The notes under the pieces: model-generated
Databases searched by the model: none
Seen by the model: the letters and a program-made list of their open reading frames with translations, nothing else
What the model was told of the DNA's origin: nothing
Position numbers and translations under genes: made by a program
In this document: one piece after another, positions 51,001 through 59,079 of the stretch
Numbering within the stretch: the first letter of the stretch is position 1
Layout: every line of letters starts with the position of its first letter
NCBI GenBank assembly: GCA_044228435.1
Contig: JBGAUW010000002.1
Span: forward strand, 186,001-250,000
Origin: Bog-950 sp044228435
GTDB taxonomy: Bacteria; Bacteroidota; Bacteroidia; Chitinophagales; LD1
Direction: 5' to 3'
Length of the DNA: 64,000 nt

Positions 51001-53683
51001 CAGGCCCATCGCTCCAGGTAAAGGTGTAAGGTGTACTGCCCCCTCCTATCGTAAGATCTATATTACCGGTGCTGGCTCCATTACACAAAATGTTGGTGCT
51101 TTGCACGCCTACAGTTAAAGCTGCAGGCTCGGTTATAGTTTCACTTACAGCAAAGGTGCATCCGTTGGCATCGGTTACATTACCTGCATAAACGCCGGCT
51201 GAACGCCCTGGTATAGTAATAGGCCCTGCCGGTAAAGGCTGGCCTAAAAATGTATATGGCGGAGTTCCGCCCGAGGTATTTATACTTAAAGTTCCATCGC
51301 TTCCGCCAAAGCATTTCACATCGGTGTGGCTGGTAATAGCGGTTAATGCCGTGGCAGGTTCTCTGATAGTATCGGTTCCTTTCACATTGCATCCATATAT
51401 ATCGGTAACGGTATAATTATATATGCCTGCGGGAAGGTTTGAATTGTTTGGCCCCGAAAGGGTATTAGGGTTCCATGTATAAGTATAAGGGCCCGTACCG
51501 CCTGCAGCGGTTACGTTAAACACTCCTGTATTTTGCCCGTTACATAATATACTGGTTACAGCCTCGGTACGGGTTAGCGCTGCCGCAGGGCCGGTAATAG
51601 TAGTAGTTGCGGTCACGCTGCAGCTATTAAAATCGGTAACCGTTAACCTGTATGTTCCGGCAGAAACACGCGTAATAGCCGTATCTATACCGAAGTTGCT
51701 CCAGGCATAGGTATATGGCGGAGAGCCGCCCGTAACATGCGAAAACGCGCTACCCTTATTTGAAAGATAGCAGCTATCCATAATAGTAGTAAACGTAACG
51801 TTTAGCGAGGCTACCCCCGAAACCGTACCGGTGGCTGTAGCGGTACAAGTATTGGCATCGGTTATAGTAACGCTATAGTTGCCCGGTGCCAAATTACCGG
51901 CTACCGCATTATTTCCCTGCGGCGGGTTCCAGCTATAGGTGTAGTTTGGAGTACCGCCTGCTGTTACCGATGCTATAGCCTGGCCGGTGTTAGTACCGGG
52001 GCAGGTAATTGGGGTGGTGGTAATTTGGGCCGTTACAGCAGTTGGTGGTTCGGTAATAGTAACACTGCCGTTAAAAGCATGCGAAGCATTACCATCGGTA
52101 TATGAATAAGTGTAGGTGCCGGCAGGTTTATTGCTTATACTCGATCCGGTAGTATTTCCCGGGTTCCAGGTAATAACAGGAGTGCCCGTACTGCCGGTAA
52201 CAGTTAAAGTTGCTCCGCCGGTACTGCGGCCCTTGCAAATTACATTAGTAACCGTTACGCTTGATTGAATACCGCATGGAAGGGCTAAAATAGTTTCCCT
52301 GTATTGTAATGCCGCCGAACAACCATTTGCATCTTTAAAATCGGCAATATATGTACCTGGCCCCAGGCCGGTAGCATTAGGGCTTTGCATGCTTGGCAGG
52401 GGCCCCCAGCTAACAGGTCCGCCTCCGCTTGAGGTGTAAGGTGGTGTTCCGCCCGAAATAACAATAGAAGCAGTACCATTGGTTTGATTACAGCTTGCAT
52501 CGGTATGCGATGAAGTAGCCGTTACAGCTGTTGGTTGGGTAACCGTATAGGTAGCTGTGGTTACGCAGCGGTTATCGGTAACTGTTACAGTATAAGTACC
52601 GGCAGTAACCCCTTGCAAAGGATTGCCTACAATGCTATTGCTCCAGGTGTAATTAAAATTGCCAAACCCACCGGTAGCGGCAAGTGATATATTGCCATTG
52701 CTTGCACCGTTACAAAGAGGGCGGGTTATGGTAGGTGTAAGCGCTATGGGCGCTCTTACTTCTACTGTATGTGTAGCCGAGGCTGAGCAACCATTCAAAT
52801 CGGTAAGCGTTAACCGCGAGGTATAGCTTCCGGCTGCAGCATAGGTATGCGTTACGTTAACATTGGCCAGGGTAGGATTGTTGATGGTTTGGGTTTGTCC
52901 ATCGCCAAAATCCCAAACAAGGCTTTGATACTGCCCTAACGAAGTTACACAAGGGTCTATAAAACGAAAAGAGGCCGGGTTGCCAATGCATGCCCCCTGA
53001 TCGGGATACCAGTAATCAACAAATAACTCATACTGAAAATTGCTGTAAATACAATCGCTTTGCGATAAATTATAAAAACCGAATTTTCCGGGTTTAAAGC
53101 AATCATTTATCTCAAATTTCAGGGCACCATCAACATAAATTGTTGCCTTGCTGTAGGTAAGGTATAAATCAAAGTTGTGATTGGTCCTCCAGCCCCAGCC
53201 ACTGCTGCCCCAGTTGTTAGCTACTACACTAAAGCCAGGTGAAGGCGTGTGATCCCAAAATTGCCTGTGGTCAACCCCCGGATAGCTATTAGGTATATAA
53301 CCATTTAAGCGGCATACCGACATACCTTCTCTGGCTGCATCCTGGTCTCTTTGTTTCCAGTCAAAAAGCCAGGCATCAAATGTATCTATTGGATTAATTG
53401 GATTTAAAAAACTCCATACAAAACCCATAAAGTCATCATCGGTATCGTTGCTACGAAAGGTACCCGAAATGTGTACGTTCATTAAATCGTAAGGGCTAAC
53501 ATAAAAAGCCTGTGCCCCGTTAGCGCCCTGGTAAACCTGAGAGCCTCCATTCTGAACACTCCATTGCCCGTTAGTAGGGTATCCGGCAGGTGCCCATGTA
53601 TTAAAATCAACATTGCTAACACATTGCGCACTAACTGCAATGGTTATAAAAAAAGCAATTACAACAAGTACAATTTTTTGCAT
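48077..53683 (-). CDS. Giant secreted SprB-repeat protein with gliding-type C-terminus
   Basis: 1868-aa cell-surface protein. The signal peptide MQKIVLVVIAFFITIAVSAQ was chosen as start over an ATG 44 codons upstream that would bury it. An N-terminal domain (about 20-235) with DDDFMGFVWSF and WLFDWKQRDQ resembles the C-terminal lectin-like domain of thrombospondins. A PKD domain follows (VWDFGDGQTQT, HTYAAAGSYT). Then come about 18 SprB-type repeats of some 75 residues, each with a Cys near the start (DVLCNGxSTG), GGxxPYTYxW, AGTYTVTVTDxNxC and a TITEP end. The C-terminus (SYDIFIPNVFTPNGDGANDTW in pieces) is the gliding-motility CHU_C/T9SS type B domain. Likely an adhesin moved along or held at the surface. 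Confidence 0.9.
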   Translation of the reverse strand: MQKIVLVVIAFFITIAVSAQCVSNVDFNTWAPAGYPTNGQWSVQNGGSQVYQGANGAQAFYVSPYDLMNVHISGTFRSNDTDDDFMGFVWSFLNPINPIDTFDAWLFDWKQRDQDAAREGMSVCRLNGYIPNSYPGVDHRQFWDHTPSPGFSVVANNWGSSGWGWRTNHNFDLYLTYSKATIYVDGALKFEINDCFKPGKFGFYNLSQSDCIYSNFQYELFVDYWYPDQGACIGNPASFRFIDPCVTSLGQYQSLVWDFGDGQTQTINNPTLANVNVTHTYAAAGSYTSRLTLTDLNGCSASATHTVEVRAPIALTPTITRPLCNGASNGNISLAATGGFGNFNYTWSNSIVGNPLQGVTAGTYTVTVTDNRCVTTATYTVTQPTAVTATSSHTDASCNQTNGTASIVISGGTPPYTSSGGGPVSWGPLPSMQSPNATGLGPGTYIADFKDANGCSAALQYRETILALPCGIQSSVTVTNVICKGRSTGGATLTVTGSTGTPVITWNPGNTTGSSISNKPAGTYTYSYTDGNASHAFNGSVTITEPPTAVTAQITTTPITCPGTNTGQAIASVTAGGTPNYTYSWNPPQGNNAVAGNLAPGNYSVTITDANTCTATATGTVSGVASLNVTFTTIMDSCYLSNKGSAFSHVTGGSPPYTYAWSNFGIDTAITRVSAGTYRLTVTDFNSCSVTATTTITGPAAALTRTEAVTSILCNGQNTGVFNVTAAGGTGPYTYTWNPNTLSGPNNSNLPAGIYNYTVTDIYGCNVKGTDTIREPATALTAITSHTDVKCFGGSDGTLSINTSGGTPPYTFLGQPLPAGPITIPGRSAGVYAGNVTDANGCTFAVSETITEPAALTVGVQSTNILCNGASTGNIDLTIGGGSTPYTFTWSDGPASTEDRANIPAGTYSVTVTDLNLCTATATATLTQPTALTISETNVDVLCNGQSTGSIDVTVGGGQGTYTYAWSDGPVTTQDRTAVPAATYTVTATDQNSCTISVAAVISEPAALVVTTSHTDVKCNGGSDGTLTINISGGVAPYSLLGQPLPAGTTVVPNRTAGVYGGAVTDANGCSVTVSETIAEPGPQSLTVNNTNEPCFGAAVATASANFVNATGTVTYNWTPGPLSGANLTNLAAGTYNVTATDQNLCTLTGSVTVTEPAAPVMAVAVTNALCFGANGSATANPAGGTAPYNYTWSGSNLTTQTVPLPAGSYTVTATDASTCQQTASFSITEPSGMSVLIQQTNVLCFGDATGSITLTVSGGAGPNYTYAWQPNVSTSNTATALIAGTYNITVTDQGNCTLDTAVVITEPAAALSNTVVATNVTCFGANDGTVTLTTSGGTANYSYTWSPNTATGNAATGLGPNTYLINVTDANGCSVAETATVTEPTQLTLTQAQTDVLCNGAATGDATVTVSGGNPGYTYSWTPNVSSGNTATALTAGNYTVVATDASSCTISASFTITQPAALTLTETHTNVDCFGNSTGTMNVTAGGGVPGYTYVWTNNVSTGNSATGLAAGSYTVTATDVNSCTVTVSATLTEPAVLDVTATANDALCFNSTDGVITANATGGAAGGYTFSVNGQTNSTGLYPNMAPAAYVVYVTDANACIDSTPVVVGSPTEIVLSTTPQDVSCYGYTDGQISVVATGGATPTYTFALSNGDQNSNGQFTNLAVGSYSVTVTNANNCTVSDTASVYEPDSVTISVSPDPVTVNLGGELQLSTLTNQSGNVTYNWEPAFGLSCYDCPDPKFTGNYSQVYTATVTNTGGCKGSATVNVTVIPSYDIFIPNVFTPNGDGANDTWKIFGNLPGIKQIEVMVFNRIGEKVFQSNDINFEWDGYFKGVVSPNGVYTYTAKFVWLNNHSDSDYRGTITLIR

Positions 53684-53850
53684 ACAGCCAGGGTTTTTGA
53701 GCAATAGTGTGTGGCTAAATATAAATAAATCTACTAAAAGCCAACAAATTTCTGCCCTATGTAGAATGCTAATAAGCGCAATAGGTTGCTTTGTAGCTAA
53801 AAAAACTTTCCACACCCATTATATTAATCAAAACATAATACAGAGGACAC

Positions 53851-55014
53851 CTACTGATAACGGAATTCGCCGTATTCGGATGTTAAATGCACTTCATTTG
53901 CTTCGGCAGCCTCTACGTGGCCAATTACGCGGCCATCTATACCAAACGAGTGGGCCACATCAATTATCAAACTGGCATATTTTTCATCGGTATAAACCTC
54001 TAAACGGGTACCGCAGTTAAGCACTTTAAACATCTCTTTCCAACCTGTTTTACTCTCTTGCTGTATCAGCTTAAAAAGTGGCGGCACAGGCAGCAGGTTA
54101 TTTTTTACAATACGCAGTTTATCAATGTAGTGCAACACTTTTGTGTGTGCCCCACCTGTGCAATTAACAATACCGGTTACCTGCCCGGGTATCTCTTCTA
54201 AAAGCTTTTTTATTACCGGCGTATAAGTACGGGTAGGCGATAGAACGGCCTTGCCTATGTTTAAAGGTGTACCCTCTAATGCATCGGTCAGTTTTTTGCT
54301 GCCGGCATACACCAGTGCTTTATCAATAGCTGCATCAAAGGTTTCGGGGTATTTTTCGGCATATAATTTAGCCAATAAATCGTGCCTTGCGCTGGTAAGC
54401 CCGTTGCTGCTAATACCGCTGTTGTATTCATCTTCATAAGTAGCTTTGCCATAGCTGGCAAGGCCCACTATAACGTTGCCGGGTTTAATATTTTGGGTAA
54501 GTATTAAATCTTTCTTCTTCATCCGCACCGTCATAGTAGCATCTACGGTGGTAGTGCGCACACAATCTCCCAGGTCGGCCGTCTCCCCCCCCATCAGGTG
54601 TATGTTTACACCAAAATCACGCATGCGGTCCATAAACTCCTTACCCCCTTTTATTATTTCCGCAATCACCTCGCCTGTAATTAAATTTTTGTTGCGGTTA
54701 ATAATAGAGGTATATAAAAATTTATCGGTAGCGCCTACACAAAGCAGGTCGTCCAGGTTCATTACCATCGCATCCTGGGCAATGCCCTTCCATACCGATA
54801 TATCGCCCGTCTCTTTCCAATACAAATACGCTAAAATTGATTTGGTGCCGCTGCCATCGCTGCTCATTACATTGCAAAGGGCATCATCGCCACCCAGGTA
54901 ATCGGGGTATATTTTGCAAAAGGCTTTAGGGTAAAGCCCGTGGTATAAATCCTTTACTGCTGCATGCACTTCTTCTTTGCCTGCGCTAACACCGCGCTGT
55001 TCGTATTTATCCAT
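53851..55014 (-). CDS. purM: Phosphoribosylformylglycinamidine cyclo-ligase
   Basis: AIR synthetase of purine biosynthesis, converting FGAM to AIR with ATP. Seen are YEQRGVSAGKEEV at the N-terminus, SSDGSGTKSILAY, the DAMVMNLDDLLCVGA segment that binds metal-ATP, LMGGETADLG, and GLASYGKATYEDEYNSGISSNGLTSAR in pieces. TGIVNCTGGAHTKV is present in the second half. 387 aa from the ATG; a TTG two codons upstream is unlikely. It is a Bacteroidota-type sequence rather diverged from E. coli PurM. Confidence 0.9.
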   Translation of the reverse strand: MDKYEQRGVSAGKEEVHAAVKDLYHGLYPKAFCKIYPDYLGGDDALCNVMSSDGSGTKSILAYLYWKETGDISVWKGIAQDAMVMNLDDLLCVGATDKFLYTSIINRNKNLITGEVIAEIIKGGKEFMDRMRDFGVNIHLMGGETADLGDCVRTTTVDATMTVRMKKKDLILTQNIKPGNVIVGLASYGKATYEDEYNSGISSNGLTSARHDLLAKLYAEKYPETFDAAIDKALVYAGSKKLTDALEGTPLNIGKAVLSPTRTYTPVIKKLLEEIPGQVTGIVNCTGGAHTKVLHYIDKLRIVKNNLLPVPPLFKLIQQESKTGWKEMFKVLNCGTRLEVYTDEKYASLIIDVAHSFGIDGRVIGHVEAAEANEVHLTSEYGEFRYQ

Positions 55015-55046
55015 GCGCAAGTATAAGGGAAATTAGGAAGAGATAC

Positions 55047-55085
55047 CTCACCCCTAACCCCTCTCCTTCATTAGAGAGGAAAACA
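55047..55085. repeat. Short hairpin-type intergenic repeat
   Basis: CTCACCCCTAACCCCTCTCC leads into a CCTCTC/GAGAGG stem (55060-55065 and 55074-55079). It is a common kind of intergenic repeat; another gap with tandem hairpins is at about 58930-58978. Confidence 0.4.
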
Positions 55086-55116
55086 GCCAACACCCACACC
55101 GCCGAATTAGTTATAA

Positions 55117-55668
55117 TTGGAGGTGCAAACAACAAACGAAATACTAATAGCCAACACTAAAAAATGGATACAGGATGTAGTGATAGGCTGTAATTTTTGC
55201 CCCTTTGCGGCTAAAGAAGTTAAAAACGGCACCGTGCGCTACGTAGTTGCCGAAGTATACGCGGTTAAAGCTTTGCTGACCCAACTTAACAGAGAATGCC
55301 AATTGCTGGATGGTGACTTAGCAGTAGAGACGACTATAATTATAATACCACATGGGTTTGAAAAATTTACTGCGTATTTAAAATTGGTAGCTAAGGCCGA
55401 AGGCCAACTTGAAGAAGAAGGCTTCGAAGGCATTTACCAGCTGGCCAGCTTTCATCCGTTGTATTGCTTTGAAGGTGCGGCTAAAGATGACGCTGCCAAC
55501 TTTACCAATAAATCGCCATACCCTATGTTGCATTTATTGCGTGAGGATAGCGTAGAAAAGGCCATAGCCCGCTACCCCAATGCCGATGGCATACCCGATA
55601 AAAATATTGCCTTTGCCCGTAAAAAGGGCAGTGCCTATATGCAGATGCTAAGGGATAGCTGTTTGTAG
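55117..55668 (+). CDS. DUF1415 family protein
   Basis: 183 aa, cytoplasmic. WIQDVVIGCNFCPFA (18-32) is the family signature with two cysteines. FHPLYCFEGAAKDDAANFTNKSPYPMLHLLRE, in pieces, is the second conserved region. The reaction is unknown. There is no ATG in frame; the start is either TTG at 55117 or GTG at 55123 in the context GGAGGTG. Divergent from purM. Confidence 0.85.
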   Translation: MEVQTTNEILIANTKKWIQDVVIGCNFCPFAAKEVKNGTVRYVVAEVYAVKALLTQLNRECQLLDGDLAVETTIIIIPHGFEKFTAYLKLVAKAEGQLEEEGFEGIYQLASFHPLYCFEGAAKDDAANFTNKSPYPMLHLLREDSVEKAIARYPNADGIPDKNIAFARKKGSAYMQMLRDSCL

Positions 55669-55683
55669 TGTAAAAACATTAAA

Positions 55684-55713
55684 GTCATTGCGAGGCCCGC
55701 AACGAAGCAATCC
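55684..55713. repeat. ATTGCGAGG...CGAAGCAAT dispersed repeat
   Basis: A short palindromic element of the GTCATTGCGAGG-n-CGAAGCAATC type seen scattered in many bacterial genomes. Its right half (CGAAGCAATCC) recurs at 55880-55890, bracketing a 166-base segment. Confidence 0.5.
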
Positions 55714-55912
55714 CCAAATACAATAACGATCGGTGATTGGCAAAACTAAATGGCTGCCCATGTGCTTAGGCGATTACTCAAGGCGCGTTTGTTTCTTTAT
55801 TAGAATTCGCGAATTCTGCTGCGCTCCATTTGCTTCGCCGGTTAGGGCACATCCTAACAATTGCGAAGAGTTTATCTGACGAAGCAATCCATTAAGAAGA
55901 TGCGCCAAAATT

Positions 55913-55948
55913 AAAAGCCCGTATTGCAAAAGCAGCATGGGCTTTTTT
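55913..55948. terminator. Bidirectional terminator after the DUF1415 gene
   Basis: AAAAGCCC (55913-55920) pairs with GGGCTTTT (55939-55946), with an inner TTGC/GCAA stem. TTTTTT follows and an A-run precedes. Confidence 0.85.
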
Positions 55949-56031
55949 ATTTGAACAGAACAACTCTTTATTTTCTCTTTCATAAATATTATTTTACTTC
56001 ATAGTATTCTATCGGATTAAAACTATACCCT

Positions 56032-56904
56032 ATGAATTTCTTTCAAAAACTTTTTGGAGGTAAATCGAATGAGCCTGAACCAGTAAAGATTGAGCAACCG
56101 GCAAAACCACAGCTTACACCTGAAGAATTTATGGCCACCGATGCTGTTAAGCAATTAGTAGCTAAATATAAAAAGCAGGCAACGCTTTTAAGACCCCACC
56201 GGGTGGCTGAGGGGATTAGCCCCGCCGAAAGTAAGTTTGGCGGAGAGGCTAATATGTATGGCTTTAGCGAATACCCTTGTTGCGATTTTTGCAAAACCCC
56301 TTTTGAGTTTATTGTGCAGGCCTATAAACGTGATTTTGAGTTTGCTTATTTCCCTAACGATAGTAACCTTTTCCAGTTGTTTCGCTGCCCTAACGAAAAC
56401 TGCGCCGGTTACGAACAGAGCTACTATTTTACAACTAAGGTGTTTTATTTTAATGTGGCGGAAGGCCAAACGCTGCAAATGAGCCGGCCTGCTATTACCT
56501 ATGAATTGCCCGATGGTGAATTGCCGGAATGCAGCTTAAGCCCGCTTGTAATAGAGAACGATTTGCCTGTTTGGGAAGATTATGAAGGCGATGATGGTAG
56601 CAACATAGAGGAGCAGTTTGGCGAGGAATGGAGCGAGTATTTAATGGATGAGCACAATGCAAAACCCTATACTAAATTTGGTGGCTACCCCTCGTTTACC
56701 CAAAGTTCATATTATCCAAATTGCAAATGTGGCAAAAGCAAAGAGTTTTTCTTTCAACTCTCCAGCGATGACCCGCGGAATGAAGCTGACCCCAAATATC
56801 ATTCACCGCATGGTATTATGATAGGTGATATGGGCAACGTGTATTTTTACGTTTGCAAAGCTTGTGGGCCTCAAACTATTGAGAGCTATATGGATTGCTG
56901 CTAA
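56032..56904 (+). CDS. DUF1963/YwqG-like protein
   Basis: 290-aa cytoplasmic protein. After a Pro/Glu-rich start, SKFGGEANMYGFSEYPCCDFCKTPFEFIVQ in pieces (about 68-97) matches the YwqG/DUF1963 opening, where Cys-x-x-Cys in PCCDFC may bind zinc. Further Cys pairs (RCPNENC, NCKCGK, VCKAC and a terminal CC) suggest two zinc sites. TKFGGYPSFTQ is the second-half signature. Function unknown; relatives are often near toxin or stress genes. No such partner is seen here. Confidence 0.75.
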   Translation: MNFFQKLFGGKSNEPEPVKIEQPAKPQLTPEEFMATDAVKQLVAKYKKQATLLRPHRVAEGISPAESKFGGEANMYGFSEYPCCDFCKTPFEFIVQAYKRDFEFAYFPNDSNLFQLFRCPNENCAGYEQSYYFTTKVFYFNVAEGQTLQMSRPAITYELPDGELPECSLSPLVIENDLPVWEDYEGDDGSNIEEQFGEEWSEYLMDEHNAKPYTKFGGYPSFTQSSYYPNCKCGKSKEFFFQLSSDDPRNEADPKYHSPHGIMIGDMGNVYFYVCKACGPQTIESYMDCC

Positions 56905-56919
56905 ACTAAGCGCGGTCGT

Positions 56920-57915
56920 TTAAACTACCTTATAACCTACAGCCGTTGCTACTGTTTTTAGGCTGGCGTACAGGTTGCGGAACTCTTCAAAATTAAGTTG
57001 CTGGTCGGCATCGCTTTTGGCAACCTTAGGATTGGGGTGGCTTTCTATCAATAAACCATCTATACCCATAGCCACACAGGCCCTTGCCAAATCAGGCACG
57101 CCGTAGGCGTAACCAATGGCATGGCTGGGGTCTAATACTACCGGTAGGTTAGTGTATTGTTTTAACCAGGCTGCACCACACAAATCCAGTGTAAAGCGTG
57201 TTTTGGTTTCAAAGGTGCGTATACCTCTTTCGCAAAGCATCACGTTGGCATTGCCGCCGCTAAGTATAAACTCGGCTGCCTGCACAAACTCCTGCAGGGT
57301 AGTGCCAAAGCCGCGCTTTAAAAGCACCGGCTTGCGCGTTTTACCGCACTTGCGCAATATACCGTGGTCGTACATGCTTTTGGCGCCTATTTGTATAATA
57401 TCGGCGTATTCAATTATCTCATCTACATGCGTGCTATCGCGCACCTCGGTAATTATTTTCAAGCCGTATTTGCTGCGCATTTTATCCAATAGCTTCAATC
57501 CATCTAAGCCCATGCCCTGGAAGGTATAAGGCGATGTGCGTGGCTTGTAGGCACCGGCGCGCAATACTTTTACCCCCAGTTCCACACAAAGCTGTGCGGC
57601 GCTTTCAATTTGTTCTTCGCTTTCTACACTGCAAGGGCCGGTTATTACCACCGTGTTATTTGTAGTTCCGCCAACGGTAAAATCGCCAATTTTAACTTCG
57701 CGTTTGGTAGGTATGTATTGCTTGCTGGCTAATTGTATATCGGTATCGGCAACAAATATTTCGGCCGCCACTTTTTTCAATTCCTCATCGGCCACTTTTA
57801 ATTTGCTGGGGGTTACCAATACCTGCGTTCCGTTTTCAAACAGAATGCTTTGGTATTTATCGGCCAGTTGTTGGGCCTCTTCTTTACTTACATTTTTATT
57901 TAAGTGAACTATCAT
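56920..57915 (-). CDS. aroF: 3-deoxy-7-phosphoheptulonate synthase (type I-beta)
   Basis: Condenses phosphoenolpyruvate and erythrose-4-phosphate, the first step of the shikimate pathway. It has an N-terminal ferredoxin-like regulatory domain (about 1-70) and then the (beta/alpha)8 barrel with TGPCSVESEEQI, RAGAYKPRTSPYTFQGMG, IITEVRD, IQIGAKSM, KPVLLKRGFG, DPSHAIGY and a final IESHPNPKVAKSDA. It overlaps by one base the end of an epimerase-like/CBS gene read first, so the two are translationally coupled. Erythrose-4-phosphate and pentose phosphates share a pathway, which makes the pairing suggestive. Confidence 0.93.
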   Translation of the reverse strand: MIVHLNKNVSKEEAQQLADKYQSILFENGTQVLVTPSKLKVADEELKKVAAEIFVADTDIQLASKQYIPTKREVKIGDFTVGGTTNNTVVITGPCSVESEEQIESAAQLCVELGVKVLRAGAYKPRTSPYTFQGMGLDGLKLLDKMRSKYGLKIITEVRDSTHVDEIIEYADIIQIGAKSMYDHGILRKCGKTRKPVLLKRGFGTTLQEFVQAAEFILSGGNANVMLCERGIRTFETKTRFTLDLCGAAWLKQYTNLPVVLDPSHAIGYAYGVPDLARACVAMGIDGLLIESHPNPKVAKSDADQQLNFEEFRNLYASLKTVATAVGYKVV

Positions 57916-58919
57916 CAGACTCTGGTTAAGTTATTAAGCAATACGGCACCTTTCAATACCTTGTTATCATCGACTACCGGTAAAAATAAAACAATAAAAT
58001 TGAGGCCGTTTAAAAGCCTTACTATATCAGCCACGGTGGCTGTTTGGGGAATTGTTATAGGGTTAGAGTTAATCAGTTCTTCGGATTTAATTCCGTTTAA
58101 ATCATCCAGGTTTTTAAGCAGTGCCCGCCTTACATCTGCATTGCTAACCACGCCTTTCAACTTTCCGTTTTCGTCCATTACCAGCGCAAAACCAAGGCCA
58201 TACTTATCAATGGTTTGCAGAATGGTTTTAAAGTTAAGTTCTTCTCTTTTTAGCACCGGTAAAAAACTGGCCGGTGTTGCAAACTCGGCCACGCTAAAAG
58301 TTTTGTGCCCGGTAGGTTTTTTATGAAAGCTGAGCATGCCCGCCCCCAGCGACTCATGGTTCATCAGGTAACTGCCGCTTACAATGGTGTTTACCCCCAA
58401 CAAACGCAGTATGTAAGCAATCTCATCATTAACGCCACCATCTACCTCTATGCTTACTTTAGGGTAACGGCTTTTAAATTCAATAATACGCTGAAAACTA
58501 TCGCGGTTAAACTCGCCGCCGCTTTGACCCGGCACAGTAGCCATAAGCATAATAAAGCTAAAGGCATCCTTCACTTCATCAAACACTGTAACCGGTGTAG
58601 ATGAAATAATAGAAAGGCCGAATTGAGTGTGTTTGCTGGCCGGAAGCTTTGGTATTTGCTTCAAATCCTCATACTGAAAGCTTACATACTCAATCTTCAA
58701 CTCTTCAATGCGGGCAAAGTACTTTTCGGGCTCAGAGGATATAATGTGTAAATCGATGGGGGTAGATGATACCTGCCGAATAGCCGCTATATCATCAAAC
58801 ACTTTTTCATTATCCCTGCAATCTACATGCAGCATATCAATTTCGTGCGCATCTAACTCCTGCACCAACTGCACCGGTGTTTTATCTTTGCCTGAATATA
58901 TTGATGCTGAAATTTTCAT
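57915..58919 (-). CDS. Ribulose-phosphate 3-epimerase-like protein fused to CBS domains
   Basis: The first 190 residues follow the Rpe barrel: SASIYSG opening, MLHVDCRD with His31 and Asp33, LHII with His58, MATVPGQSGGEFNRDSFQRI replacing the usual MTVePGFGGQxF, VDGGV with Asp160, and VSGSYLM. All four metal ligands of ribulose-phosphate 3-epimerase are kept. Residues about 210-334 form a CBS pair (SNADVRRALLKNL, NPITIPQTATVADIV, FLPVVDD), which normally bind adenine nucleotides. Such a fusion is unusual. It is translated just before, and overlaps, DAHP synthase. A nucleotide-controlled epimerase supplying sugar phosphates is a reasonable guess; a non-enzymatic role is also open. Confidence 0.75.
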   Translation of the reverse strand: MKISASIYSGKDKTPVQLVQELDAHEIDMLHVDCRDNEKVFDDIAAIRQVSSTPIDLHIISSEPEKYFARIEELKIEYVSFQYEDLKQIPKLPASKHTQFGLSIISSTPVTVFDEVKDAFSFIMLMATVPGQSGGEFNRDSFQRIIEFKSRYPKVSIEVDGGVNDEIAYILRLLGVNTIVSGSYLMNHESLGAGMLSFHKKPTGHKTFSVAEFATPASFLPVLKREELNFKTILQTIDKYGLGFALVMDENGKLKGVVSNADVRRALLKNLDDLNGIKSEELINSNPITIPQTATVADIVRLLNGLNFIVLFLPVVDDNKVLKGAVLLNNLTRV

Positions 58920-58929
58920 AACGGCCGAC

Positions 58930-58978
58930 CTATCCCATCTGCCTTCGGCATCTTCCCTTTCCTACAGAAAGGGAAGAA
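58930..58978. repeat. Tandem small hairpins
   Basis: TGCC-TTC-GGCA followed by TTCCCTTTC/GAAAGGGAA around TAC-A. It lies in the 160-base gap before the ABC exporter and is similar in style to the repeat at 55047-55085. Confidence 0.4.
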
Positions 58979-59079
58979 CCTATTGCAATTAATTTGTTTT
59001 AAAATTTATTTGCGACTTACTCTTTCCTTATTAATGTATTTTGTATTTCGATTCCGATTTCCGCATTCCAAATTCCGGC

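Larger units (their letters stand above)
55669..56031. other. Repeat-bearing gene-free region
   Basis: Contains GTCATTGCGAGG...CGAAGCAATCC (55684-55713), whose ends ATTGC/GCAAT can pair. The last 11 bases are repeated at 55880-55890. A strong bidirectional terminator lies at 55913-55948. A 69-codon reverse frame here is not supported as a gene. Confidence 0.55.

Noticed and set aside
53684..53815. 44-residue extension of the SprB-repeat protein
   Set aside because: It would bury the clear signal peptide that begins at 53683.
55774..55983. 69-codon reverse frame in the DUF1415 to YwqG-like gap
   Set aside because: It crosses the terminator hairpin and repeat sequence and shows no domain.
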